A stretch of 64,000 bases of DNA, taken from the NCBI GenBank assembly GCA_025360105.1, contig JANYCT010000051.1:62001-126000 (forward strand), written 5' to 3'. Made by a program: the position numbers and the translations under genes. Under the pieces are notes generated by a model. The model searched no databases and had not been told where the DNA came from. It saw nothing but the letters and a program-made list of their open reading frames with translations. Source of the stretch: Actinomycetes bacterium. GTDB lineage: Bacteria > Actinomycetota > Acidimicrobiia > Acidimicrobiales > Ilumatobacteraceae. Positions 32,744-40,477 of the stretch are shown piece after piece. How positions within the stretch are numbered: the first letter of the stretch is position 1; each line of letters opens with the position of its first letter.

Positions 32744-32749
32744 TAGCAT
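32744..32749 (+). promoter_or_regulatory. -10 box TAGCAT
   Basis: TAGCAT lies 6 bases before ATG 32756, suggesting a leaderless transcript separate from the pst operon. Confidence 0.45.
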
Positions 32750-32755
32750 GAGCCC

Positions 32756-33688
32756 ATGTTCGCCTCCACCCCATGGGGTGCCGTGGGCGAGTTTGCAGCT
32801 TCTCGCCACGGCGTGGTTTCCCGCAAGCAGGCTGCCGGACTGGGTGTCTCAGGCAAGGTCGTAGCCCGGATGAAGGCATCGGGATATCTCTCTGAGCCGT
32901 TGTCGGGTGTGCTGGTCGTCGTCGGATCGACGCCCACATGGAACCAGCGACTGCTCGTTGCCACCTTGGCGTCGTCGGCCGTTGGGGTCGGCGGCTTTCG
33001 TTCCGCTGGTGCGCTGCAGCGCTTCGACGCGTACCCAGCGGGTCCGATCGAGTTGATCGTGCGCAACTGGCGGCGGGGTCTCGTCGGCGTGGCCGAGCAG
33101 CATCGCAGCACGCTCGACGCGTGCGACGTGGTCGAGATCGACGGCATCGCCTGCACCGGCATCGCCCGTACGCTCGCTGATCTCGGCTCTGTCGACCCGG
33201 TCGATCGGGTTCGCGTGGCCTTCGAGTCGGTGTGGCGGCGCGGTGTGAGTCTGCTGTGGCTGCGTGCGACGGCCGAGCGGTTGCATCGGCCCGGCCAGAG
33301 CGGCACACGGGTGCTCCTGCAATTGCTCGATGAGGCCGAGCGATGGAAGCGACCCACAGAGTCGGCCCTGGAAGTGCGCCTCGCGCGTTGCCTCTGTGGC
33401 ATTCCCGGTCTCGTTCGCCAACACGAGGTGCTCGACAACTCGGGCAACTTCGTTGCGCGCGTCGACTTCGCTGTTCCTCGCGTAAGGCTCGCGATCGAAG
33501 CGCACAGCCGCCGGTTCCACTTTGCTCCCGGCGCGGTGAGCAACGACGAGATTCGTGAGCATGCACTGGCCCGTGAGGGGTGGGAGGTTTTGTACTTCGG
33601 CGAACGGCACACTCGATCGCCCAACGGTGTGCGCGGTGATGTGATGGCCGTGATCGACCAGCGGACGCTCACGTTCGGCGCGAAGTAG
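32756..33688 (+). CDS. AbiEi-type wHTH plus DUF559/Vsr-like nuclease-fold protein
   Basis: A 310-residue protein common in actinobacteria, often labelled type IV AbiEi-family antitoxin. The N-terminal winged-helix part has SRHGVVSRKQAAGLGVSGKVVARM. The middle has the AbiEi-like TLADLGSVDPVDRV. The C-terminal ~110 residues resemble a PD-(D/E)xK-type DUF559 domain: SALEVRLARCL, ARVDFAVPRVRLAIEAHS and a final WEVLYFGE. No toxin partner (AbiEii) is next to it. It is flanked by two copies of a palindrome, the right one overlapping its stop. Nuclease activity is not established for the family. Confidence 0.75.
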   Translation: MFASTPWGAVGEFAASRHGVVSRKQAAGLGVSGKVVARMKASGYLSEPLSGVLVVVGSTPTWNQRLLVATLASSAVGVGGFRSAGALQRFDAYPAGPIELIVRNWRRGLVGVAEQHRSTLDACDVVEIDGIACTGIARTLADLGSVDPVDRVRVAFESVWRRGVSLLWLRATAERLHRPGQSGTRVLLQLLDEAERWKRPTESALEVRLARCLCGIPGLVRQHEVLDNSGNFVARVDFAVPRVRLAIEAHSRRFHFAPGAVSNDEIREHALAREGWEVLYFGERHTRSPNGVRGDVMAVIDQRTLTFGAK

Positions 33689-33729
33689 CGCCTTCGCAGC
33701 CCCTCTCGGACCTGGGGGACGCAACTTCG
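33681..33729. repeat. 49-base palindromic element, right copy
   Basis: CGAAGTAGCGCC...GACGCAACTTCG, an imperfect relative of the element at 32653-32701 with a similar centre (GCCCCTCT, then CTGGGG or CTTGGAGG). It begins inside the preceding gene and supplies its last codon and TAG stop. Confidence 0.75.
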
Positions 33730-33820
33730 CCGAGCGCGTGGCGTGGAAGCGGCGCTGGGTTTGGATCGCTTCAGGTCAGCGGTGAAGACTGCTTGCGGCA
33801 ACACAACTCTGGGAGGGAAC

Positions 33821-35089
33821 GTGAGCGAGAGCGTCGAGAGCGCCGGCTACGTGTTCGTGGATCCAACTGCCTATGCCGACGAGGCACGATTCGAGTCGGC
33901 ATGTGCGTTGTTGCGCCGCGAAGATCCTGTGCATTGGGTCGAAGGCGAGGGCCTTGGTTTCAATAGCTTCTGGGCCATCACCAAGCACGCCGACATCTTC
34001 GAGATCGAGACCAAACACCAGATCTTCCTGAACGAGCCGCGGCCCATTCTCGGCACGGCCGACGACGACCGCCGTCGCGCCGAGAACGGCGACTTGCTGC
34101 GCACCCTCATCCATGTCGACGAGCCCGAGCATCGCAACTTGCGCAGCGTCACTTCCGAGTGGTTCCTGCCGAAGAGTCTCAACAAGCTCGACGACACACT
34201 CAACGGCCTGGCCCGCCGTTTCGTGGATCGCATGCTCGAGTTCGACGGCGAATGCGACTTCGCCCGTGACGTCTCGATGCAGATGCCGCTCAATGTGATT
34301 CTGTCGATCCTCGGATTGCCCGAAAGCGACTACGGGCGCATGCTCACGCTCACCCAGGAGATGTTCGGCGCGGCCGACGAAGACCTGCAGCGCGGTGCCG
34401 ACCCGGCCGAGCTGATGGCGGTAATCCAAGACTTCTTCGCGTACTTCACCACTCTTACTGAAGCGCGTCGCGCCCATCCCACCGCTGACCTGGCCTCAGT
34501 TGTTGCCAATGCAACCATCGACGGCGAACCGCTCACGATGATGCAGACCATCGGCTACTACGTCATTGCGGCAACGGCCGGGCACGACACCACGGCATCG
34601 GCCATGGCAGGCGGCATGCTCGCCCTCATCGAGAACCCCGATCAGTTGGCCCGCCTGCAGGCCGATCCGTCATTGATGGCCACAGCGGCCGACGAGATGA
34701 TCCGCTGGGTCACGCCGGTGAAGCACTTCATGCGTACGGCCACCGAGGATTACGTGCTGCGCGGCACGACCATCAAAGCGGGTCAGTCGGTGCTGTTGTC
34801 ATACCCGTCGGCCAACCGTGACGAAGATGTCTTCGCAGACCCCTACACGTTTGATGTCGGTCGTAGCCCGAACAAACACCTGTCGTTCGGTTTCGGTGTG
34901 CACTACTGCCTCGGGGCGATGCTGGCCCGGATGGAACTGAAGGCCCTGTTCGCCGAACTGCTGCCGCGCCTTCGCTCTGTGGAGTTGGCGGGCGAACCAG
35001 CGCTGATGAAGACCGTCTTTGTCGGTGGGCTGAAGCGACTGCCGATCCGATTCGAACTCTCGCCCCATTCGCCCGACACGAACAACTAG
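33821..35089 (+). CDS. cytochrome P450
   Basis: A 422-residue soluble P450. The I-helix oxygen-binding motif is AGHDTT, the K-helix ExxR is EMIR, and the heme loop FGFGVHYCLG places the thiolate ligand at Cys363. The GTG at 33821 with SD GGGAGGG is preferred to the longer frame from 33743. It lies 12 bases before an acyl-CoA dehydrogenase gene, so a joint role in sterol, terpenoid or fatty-acid breakdown is plausible. Redox partners are not in the window. Confidence 0.95.
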   Translation: MSESVESAGYVFVDPTAYADEARFESACALLRREDPVHWVEGEGLGFNSFWAITKHADIFEIETKHQIFLNEPRPILGTADDDRRRAENGDLLRTLIHVDEPEHRNLRSVTSEWFLPKSLNKLDDTLNGLARRFVDRMLEFDGECDFARDVSMQMPLNVILSILGLPESDYGRMLTLTQEMFGAADEDLQRGADPAELMAVIQDFFAYFTTLTEARRAHPTADLASVVANATIDGEPLTMMQTIGYYVIAATAGHDTTASAMAGGMLALIENPDQLARLQADPSLMATAADEMIRWVTPVKHFMRTATEDYVLRGTTIKAGQSVLLSYPSANRDEDVFADPYTFDVGRSPNKHLSFGFGVHYCLGAMLARMELKALFAELLPRLRSVELAGEPALMKTVFVGGLKRLPIRFELSPHSPDTNN

Positions 35090-35101
35090 AGGACCCTTCC
35101 G

Positions 35102-36355
35102 ATGACCATGAACTGCAAGCCCATCGCCACCATCGATGACCGTATCAACGACATCCGTGGGCGCACCGCGGAGATCGTGAACAACGACATCCTGCCGAAC
35201 GAGGGCCGCCTGTGGGCCGAGCGTCGGGCAGGCGAGAGCTGGACCGACCGTACCGAGGTGCTCGAGCTCCGCGCCGAAATCAAAGACAAGGTCAAGGCGG
35301 CCGGATTGTGGGCGCCGCATCTGCCGGCCGAGTACGGCGGCATGGGACTCGACTTCCTCGCCCACGCGTACATGAACGAGGTACTTGCATATGCAATTGG
35401 TGCCGCGTCGTTGTTCGGTGTCGTAGCGCCGAACAGTGGCAACCAGTCGGTGCTCGTGAAGTACGGAACCGAGGACCAGAAGCAGAAGTGGCTGCTGCCG
35501 CTCATCGACGGCACCATGGAGTCTGGCTTCTCGATGACCGAGCCCGAGAACGCTGGTTCCGATCCGCGCTCCATCACCACGAGCGCCGTGATCGACGGTG
35601 ACCACTTCGTGATCAATGGCCACAAGTGGTTCACGTCGAACGGTATCGACGCAGACTTCTTCATCGTGATGTGCCGCGTGGTCGAGGCCGGCCAAGAAGG
35701 CACACGCGTCGGTCCGATGGTGCAGATCATCGTGCCCACGGCAACCACGGGCGTGAACATCGTGCGTGGCATCGGCGTGTGGGGCCGAGCCGAGAGCGAT
35801 CACTGCGAGGTGCGTTATGAGGGCGTACGGGTTCCCATCGAAAACGCGCTGGGTCGCGTTGGGGAGGGACATCAGGCCGCACAAGATCGCCTCGGGGCCG
35901 GGCGCATCTTCCACTGCATGAACTCCGTCGGCCAGATGTGGCGAGCGTTCGACCTGATGGTCGAGCGGGCCACTACGCGCGAGGTGCACGGCGGGCTCCT
36001 GCAGGACAAGCAGTTCGTGCAGGGTTTCATCGCTGATAGCTACATCGATATCCAAGCCGCGCGGCTGATGACGATCCACGCCGCCGAGAAGATCGACCAG
36101 GGTCTGCAAGGTGCCCGCACCGATATCTCGGCGATCAAGATCTTCGTGCCGAACGCGTACTCGCGAGTCGTGGACCGCGCGATTCAGGTGTGGGGCGCTG
36201 CCGGAGTGAGCAACGACTTGCCGCTCGCAGGCATGTACATGGGCGCCCGAACGTTGCGCATTGCCGATGGCCCCGACGAGGTACACAAGATCCTGATCGC
36301 CAAGAACGTGCTCGGTCAGTATGCGCAGGGCGAGGGTTGGGACTTCGGTAACTGA
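35102..36355 (+). CDS. acyl-CoA dehydrogenase (ACAD10/11-like)
   Basis: A 417-residue FAD enzyme. FAD/substrate motifs are FSMTEPENAGSDP and GHKWFTSNG, with a C-terminal IQVWGAAGVSNDLPLAGMYM and LRIADGPDEVHK, typical of the ACAD10/11-type subgroup. It is probably cotranscribed with the P450. It should catalyse alpha,beta-desaturation of an acyl-CoA and pass electrons to ETF. Chain-length specificity cannot be inferred. Confidence 0.93.
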   Translation: MTMNCKPIATIDDRINDIRGRTAEIVNNDILPNEGRLWAERRAGESWTDRTEVLELRAEIKDKVKAAGLWAPHLPAEYGGMGLDFLAHAYMNEVLAYAIGAASLFGVVAPNSGNQSVLVKYGTEDQKQKWLLPLIDGTMESGFSMTEPENAGSDPRSITTSAVIDGDHFVINGHKWFTSNGIDADFFIVMCRVVEAGQEGTRVGPMVQIIVPTATTGVNIVRGIGVWGRAESDHCEVRYEGVRVPIENALGRVGEGHQAAQDRLGAGRIFHCMNSVGQMWRAFDLMVERATTREVHGGLLQDKQFVQGFIADSYIDIQAARLMTIHAAEKIDQGLQGARTDISAIKIFVPNAYSRVVDRAIQVWGAAGVSNDLPLAGMYMGARTLRIADGPDEVHKILIAKNVLGQYAQGEGWDFGN

Positions 36356-36451
36356 ACTGCGGATGAACGGTGACGGTCCATTACATGAATTGGGGCGCGA
36401 TGTGAGCGTGCTGCGGTCACATCGCTGACGATGTGCATCATCCTTACGTCG

Positions 36452-37411
36452 ATGACTCGCATGATGAGAGTGGCCCGAGCGCTAACGGCGATTGCTCTCG
36501 CATCGACGTTCGCAACGGCCGTTGGCGCCCGTGCAGCACCGCCGCTCGGCGCCAATGTTCTCGATCCGACCTCGGGCACCGCGAGCACGGTCTTCACCCT
36601 CGCGCCTCCGTTTGGGGCTTCGTGCACGGGCGGCGCCAGCGGCACACCTTCGTATCGCTGGCAGACCTACCTAGTCGAACGTTCGGTTGATGCATCTACT
36701 GTGACGTTCACGAGCGGTCCGGTTGCGATTCCAGGCAAGTTCGTGTCCCCACTGTTCGACAGCGGCGACACGCCGATCAGAAACCGAAACCCATCGGCGA
36801 GTCCATTGGGGCTGATCTCGAGCATCCCGAGCATGTCGTTCAACGCGCTCGCGGGCACGGTGCCGGTGGGTCAGTACAAGATCGGTTTTGCCTGCACGCA
36901 AGCGGGCGCAATCGAGAATGGTAAGTACTGGGAGACGCCGATAACGATCACGAATGCGACCACCACGGCGTGGGTTTCAGGGTGGGCGCCTGACCCGCCA
37001 CCACCGCCACCACCGCCGCCACCACCGTCGTTTGTTCCGTTGGTTCCGGCGCGGTTGTTGGAGTCGCGGGTTGGTGAGCGGAGCACGGTTGATGGTGTGT
37101 TGTGGCAGATTGGTCAACGGGCTGGTGGTTCGACGACGGAGTTGACGGTTGCGGGTCGTGGTGGGGTGCCGGGTGATGCGTCTGCGGTGGTGTTGAACGT
37201 GACGGTGACGGGGCCGGTGTTGCCGGGGTTTGTGACGGTGTTTCCGTGTGGGTCTGCGCCGCCGAATGCGTCGAATCTGAATTTTGGTGTGGGTCAGACG
37301 GTGCCGAACGCGGTGATCGCGAAGGTTGGTTCGGGTGGGAAGGTGTGTGTGTTCACGTCGACGTCGATGGATCTGATCGTCGATGTGAACGGCTACTTCC
37401 CGGCGGCTTAG
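36452..37411 (+). CDS. secreted protein: NKNPASSP-type domain plus beta-domain ending VDVNGYF
   Basis: A 319-residue exported protein (signal peptide ~1-28). Its N-terminal domain (RNRNPSASPLGLISSIPSMS, GQYKIGFACTQAG) is related to those at 18147 and 23468. After a Pro run comes a ~125-residue beta domain from FVPLVPARLLESR to DLIVDVNGYFPAA, of the same type as the three copies in the subtilase at 56743. Codons of this second domain end almost only in G or T, unlike the first domain. ATG 36461 is an alternative start. Confidence 0.8.
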   Translation: MTRMMRVARALTAIALASTFATAVGARAAPPLGANVLDPTSGTASTVFTLAPPFGASCTGGASGTPSYRWQTYLVERSVDASTVTFTSGPVAIPGKFVSPLFDSGDTPIRNRNPSASPLGLISSIPSMSFNALAGTVPVGQYKIGFACTQAGAIENGKYWETPITITNATTTAWVSGWAPDPPPPPPPPPPPSFVPLVPARLLESRVGERSTVDGVLWQIGQRAGGSTTELTVAGRGGVPGDASAVVLNVTVTGPVLPGFVTVFPCGSAPPNASNLNFGVGQTVPNAVIAKVGSGGKVCVFTSTSMDLIVDVNGYFPAA

Positions 37412-37530
37412 AACCCCAAAGGCGCCGCAAATGCAGGTTTGTCGGAGATGGTCAAATTGCGGTCCTCGGGAAGTGCACACGCGAGCCGTTGGCGACGCCG
37501 CGCCATGTGCCCTGCGACACTCGACGGAAA

Positions 37531-38400
37531 TCAGTCGTCAACGCCTTTGAATGTCAACAGCTTGCGATAGCCATATTCTGCGGTTCCCCGTGGGTAGCCA
37601 AGCAGTCCCTTGCCGGCGCGACGGAGCTTGCGTACGGCTCGGAGGGCGAATCTCGCGCTCGTGCCAGCGGCAGGTGTCGGAACGTCGTCGAACGCACCGA
37701 GGAACTCGTGCTCCGGGTCTGGGCTGTCGCGAATCCGCCGGAGCCATTCGGCTTGCTCGTGGCTCGGTCGCTGTCGGTAGACGTCTTTGCGTTGACTGGC
37801 CGGAAACTTCACGCTTGTCACCAACGGAACAAGCGCTGGGGCTCCGTGTTTGTCGAACAGGCGAGCCCAGAGGTCGGCTTCGGACAGAAGCGTTCCCGTG
37901 TGGCGGGGCAGGCGCCATCCGCCGACAGCCAGCGCGGCCTCGCGCCGGTGCGCGACCGACGTCGGAGTGATCCAGGCACCGCGCGAATATGCCCAGACCG
38001 ACGACGGTCTGATCCCGGGCACTTGATCGGGCGACACATTCACGAGGCGCCCGTGCGCGAACACGTGTTCCTCATCGATGGCCTGGACCAATCGCTCGAG
38101 GTGGCGGGGCAGCCAGAGATCGTCGTGGCCGATGTAGGCGATGACGTCACCGCGTGCTTGCCGAAGCCCTTCGTTGTTCGGACCGGCCTGATGCCGAACT
38201 CGTGTCGCCAGGTTGATCCAGCGAAGCCGACCGTCATCGATCGCGGTCACAACCTGCTCCGATTCGTCGGTGCAGGCATCGCCGATGACCAAGAGCTCGA
38301 AGTCGGTGAATGTTTGATCGAGGACGCTCCCGATCGACAACGGCAGGACCGTCGCCCAGTTGTAGGTGGGCAACACGACAGTCACTTGGGGGTTGGTCAT
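37531..38400 (-). CDS. family 2 glycosyltransferase
   Basis: A 289-residue GT-A-fold enzyme. VTVVLPTYNWATVLPLSIGSV and a D-x-D-like IGHDDLWLP place the nucleotide-sugar site; LLVIGDACTDES is the usual second strand. The start at 38400 follows the sugar epimerase-like gene by one base, and an SD-like GGTGAG overlaps it. The ~60 C-terminal residues are basic with no clear helix. It likely builds a surface polysaccharide; donor and acceptor are unknown. Confidence 0.88.
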   Translation of the reverse strand: MTNPQVTVVLPTYNWATVLPLSIGSVLDQTFTDFELLVIGDACTDESEQVVTAIDDGRLRWINLATRVRHQAGPNNEGLRQARGDVIAYIGHDDLWLPRHLERLVQAIDEEHVFAHGRLVNVSPDQVPGIRPSSVWAYSRGAWITPTSVAHRREAALAVGGWRLPRHTGTLLSEADLWARLFDKHGAPALVPLVTSVKFPASQRKDVYRQRPSHEQAEWLRRIRDSPDPEHEFLGAFDDVPTPAAGTSARFALRAVRKLRRAGKGLLGYPRGTAEYGYRKLLTFKGVDD

Positions 38401-38401
38401 C

Positions 38402-38944
38402 TCACCACCGGAATGGGACGATCTGCACTGCCTCAGCCGACTCATAGGGCAGGTCGAGCGCATCGGGGTTTTCGTGGTCATACTCGGCCGATGGCATGTT
38501 GATCACGAACGCTTCGCTGACTCCGATGTTCTTCCAGCCGTGATAGAGGCACGGAGGGATCACGAGGAGTCCCGGATTTCGCTCGCTTGTCCGGAACTCA
38601 TTGAAGGCGCCGTAGGTGGGTGAGTCGAGCCGCCCGTCGTACACGACAATCGACACGAGGCCCGCCACCACGAACAGGCGGTCGGTGGACAGGCGGTGCA
38701 ATCCCCACGCGCGGACTCGTCCCGGAAGGGTGGTGGTCACGTGGACCTGCACGATGGGAAGGTCGACCTCGGGCCAGCTCGCACGGGCGATCTCAGCCAG
38801 CGTGCCGTCCTCGTGCGGCACAGGCCGCACCGGTCGGAACCGAACGCCGTCGATCGCCGAGAGCCGGAGTTCGCCGGCCGCATCGACCGCCGAGTGTTTC
38901 GGAGCGAGCACTGCCGCCCCATCCAGATCCGGTAGGTCGAACAT
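38402..38944 (-). CDS. dTDP-4-dehydrorhamnose 3,5-epimerase-like cupin
   Basis: A 180-residue RmlC-like cupin. VQVHVTTTLPGRVRAWGLHR carries the His/Arg substrate motif of the epimerase family in modified form. FVVAGLVSIVVYDGR and LVIPPCLYHGWKNIG are the cupin strands with the second His. Not enough of the catalytic His/Tyr pair is certain to claim the standard reaction. It forms a two-gene unit with the glycosyltransferase. Confidence 0.75.
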   Translation of the reverse strand: MFDLPDLDGAAVLAPKHSAVDAAGELRLSAIDGVRFRPVRPVPHEDGTLAEIARASWPEVDLPIVQVHVTTTLPGRVRAWGLHRLSTDRLFVVAGLVSIVVYDGRLDSPTYGAFNEFRTSERNPGLLVIPPCLYHGWKNIGVSEAFVINMPSAEYDHENPDALDLPYESAEAVQIVPFRW

Positions 38945-38950
38945 TCTGCG

Positions 38951-38956
38951 AAGCTA
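38951..38956 (-). promoter_or_regulatory. -10 box TAGCTT for the epimerase/GT2 unit
   Basis: Minus-strand TAGCTT is 6 bases before ATG 38944, a further leaderless arrangement. Confidence 0.45.
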
Positions 38957-39051
38957 CCAATACGATCGTTGACACTTCGAATCGTTCGGCTTTAGCTCGC
39001 CCCCATGCCCTGGTACGAACCATCGACTGCGGTAGACCCCACCCGGGTGAT

Positions 39052-39525
39052 TCAGGGGATCCAGTAGCCGAGGTGCGGCACCGCTGCTTCGTCTTCGCGT
39101 TGGGGACCTTCGAACGACATCGGGGGTTCAGCTGCCTGCGCGATCTCCGCGGCGGTGATGACGAATCGGACCGGCTGTCGATCCGGCGGGGTAGCAATTT
39201 CTGACAGGCGCGCCGCAGACAGCGCATACACCACGCGCCTTGCTCCCGCCCAGAACATTGCGCCCACGCACATCGGGCACGGCTCGCATGACGCGTACAC
39301 GGTGCCTTCGGCGAGCAAATGCAGATTGCCCTGTTGCTGCAGCACTCGAACGAGGGTGAGTTCGGCATGGGCGGTGATGTCATCTCCCGTGTTCACGCGA
39401 TTGTTGGCTTCGGCAACGATGTCGCCGCCGACGGCAAGCAACGCTCCGAATGGGTGATCGCCGCTGGTCCGCGAGGCGGCTGCCAGTTCGATGGTACGGG
39501 TCAACAGGGCGTGGTCGTCAAACAC
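39052..39525 (-). CDS. nucleoside/nucleobase deaminase (CDA fold)
   Basis: A 157-residue zinc deaminase. The catalytic HAE is in DDITAHAELTL and the zinc Cys pair in CEPCPMCVGAMFWAG. The sequence suits guanine or other free-base deaminases (GuaD/TadA-like superfamily) more than tRNA editing TadA, because the core tRNA-binding features are not obvious. GTG start at 39525 with TAGAAT 6 bases upstream. Confidence 0.88.
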   Translation of the reverse strand: MFDDHALLTRTIELAAASRTSGDHPFGALLAVGGDIVAEANNRVNTGDDITAHAELTLVRVLQQQGNLHLLAEGTVYASCEPCPMCVGAMFWAGARRVVYALSAARLSEIATPPDRQPVRFVITAAEIAQAAEPPMSFEGPQREDEAAVPHLGYWIP

Positions 39526-39531
39526 GAGTTG

Positions 39532-39537
39532 ATTCTA
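39532..39537 (-). promoter_or_regulatory. -10 box TAGAAT for the deaminase
   Basis: TAGAAT on the minus strand, 6 bases before GTG 39525. It lies at the 3' end of the small membrane protein gene. Confidence 0.45.
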
Positions 39538-39909
39538 TTGGGCGCGCTTGATCCAACTCCCGAACGCCCAGCCCGCAAATGTGGCGGCGAGTGCGAGCAC
39601 GCCGATGAAGCTCGAGGTGGTGAGCGACGCGAGAGCGAGTACGAGCTCGCGGCGCGCAATAGCCCGCGAGATGAGATAGATCGCGGTGGTCTGCACCGAC
39701 CCAAGCGCGACCAGTGCGGGCCACGACTTGTTGCGCCGGTGCAATCCGGCGATGACGCCGAGCGCCACCAGCACCACGCCGAGAATTGGCAGGAACATCA
39801 GTGCTTCGAGTCCGTCATCGACAGTGATCGAGGACAGGTACGCCCACGTGACCACTCCGGCAATGAGCGCTCCGACGACTCCGGTGAGCAGCGGCCTGAT
39901 CCACGTCAT
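39535..39909 (-). CDS. small four-helix membrane protein, unknown
   Basis: A 124-residue hydrophobic protein with about four membrane segments (LLTGVVGALIAGVVTWAYL, ALMFLPILGVVLVALGVIAG, WPALVALGSVQTTAIYLI, SFIGVLALAATFAGWAFG). No family is recognised. It lies 9 bases upstream of the deaminase on the same strand. Hydrophobic regularity and codon use support a real gene. Confidence 0.65.
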   Translation of the reverse strand: MTWIRPLLTGVVGALIAGVVTWAYLSSITVDDGLEALMFLPILGVVLVALGVIAGLHRRNKSWPALVALGSVQTTAIYLISRAIARRELVLALASLTTSSFIGVLALAATFAGWAFGSWIKRAQ

Positions 39910-40008
39910 GGTTCCATCAAATCACACGGGCCAGATCACACGGCGCAGGTCGCGCCGCCCGACGCGATCGGCAAGACTGTTGGGGCAGCAGCTGCAAAGG
40001 AGCACATC

Positions 40009-40431
40009 ATGGGTGACGGGGTAATCAGCAGTGGATCGGGAACGGTCGGCGATCCGTGGCAGCTCAAGACACCGCCATTGAGTTCCGAGTACACGATGCA
40101 CCGCGACACGCGAGCCGGTGTCGATGTGATCGTGTGCACGGTCGGCAAGACCGTCTTGCTCTACGACGCACGTTGCCTCGACGATCTCCATGCAATGCTC
40201 GCTGCGCACGGTGACTGGATGGAGCTCGGTTCGGCCGATGAGCAAAAGCCTGCCAAGGATGGCACGGTCGAGGCGTGGGGTCGTTCGCCCGACAATCCCA
40301 TCGGTGATTGGTACGGCTTGAAGAAGGGTCTGCGTGGTCGGTTCGGTATGTATGTACCGCCGCTGATGGAGCACCTCGGCCTGGCCGAGGTCGAGCACAA
40401 CCCCCGCGGTAACCGCATGCGCGCGATCTGA
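40009..40431 (+). CDS. conserved actinobacterial protein (DUF6855-like)
   Basis: A 140-residue soluble protein with a strong SD AAGGAG 6 bases before ATG 40009. It has VGDPWQLKTPPLSSEYTM, YDARCLDDLHAMLAAHGDWM and a C-terminal LRGRFGMYVPPLMEHLGLAE. I associate this highly conserved pattern with an uncharacterised actinobacterial family that I believe is DUF6855. No catalytic motif is apparent. Confidence 0.75.
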   Translation: MGDGVISSGSGTVGDPWQLKTPPLSSEYTMHRDTRAGVDVIVCTVGKTVLLYDARCLDDLHAMLAAHGDWMELGSADEQKPAKDGTVEAWGRSPDNPIGDWYGLKKGLRGRFGMYVPPLMEHLGLAEVEHNPRGNRMRAI

Positions 40432-40463
40432 GCGGCGGCAGCGCTGCGGGGGAGTGATCCCAG

Positions 40464-40469
40464 TAGGGT
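40464..40469 (+). promoter_or_regulatory. -10 box TAGGGT
   Basis: TAGGGT is 8 bases before GTG 40478 and decides that start over GTG 40454. Confidence 0.4.
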
Positions 40470-40477
40470 CGGCAGCA

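Noticed and set aside
32386-32755. Open frames through the repeats after phoU
   Set aside because: They consist only of translated 26-base repeats in several frames, with no start signal or family.
32756-33688. Complete AbiE toxin-antitoxin pair
   Set aside because: No AbiEii nucleotidyltransferase-like gene lies next to it, so only the single AbiEi/DUF559-type protein is supported.
38969-38998. TTGACA followed 17 bases later by TTAGCT on the plus strand
   Set aside because: It looks like a sigma-70 promoter, but both flanking genes are on the minus strand and no plus-strand gene follows.
39319-40008. Upstream extension of the DUF6855-like gene frame
   Set aside because: The frame runs antisense over the deaminase and membrane protein genes; ATG 40009 with a strong SD is the convincing start.
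40454-40477. GTG 40454 as start of the GT39-type gene
   Set aside because: The GGGGGAG is too close to serve as SD, while TAGGGT is correctly placed for GTG 40478.
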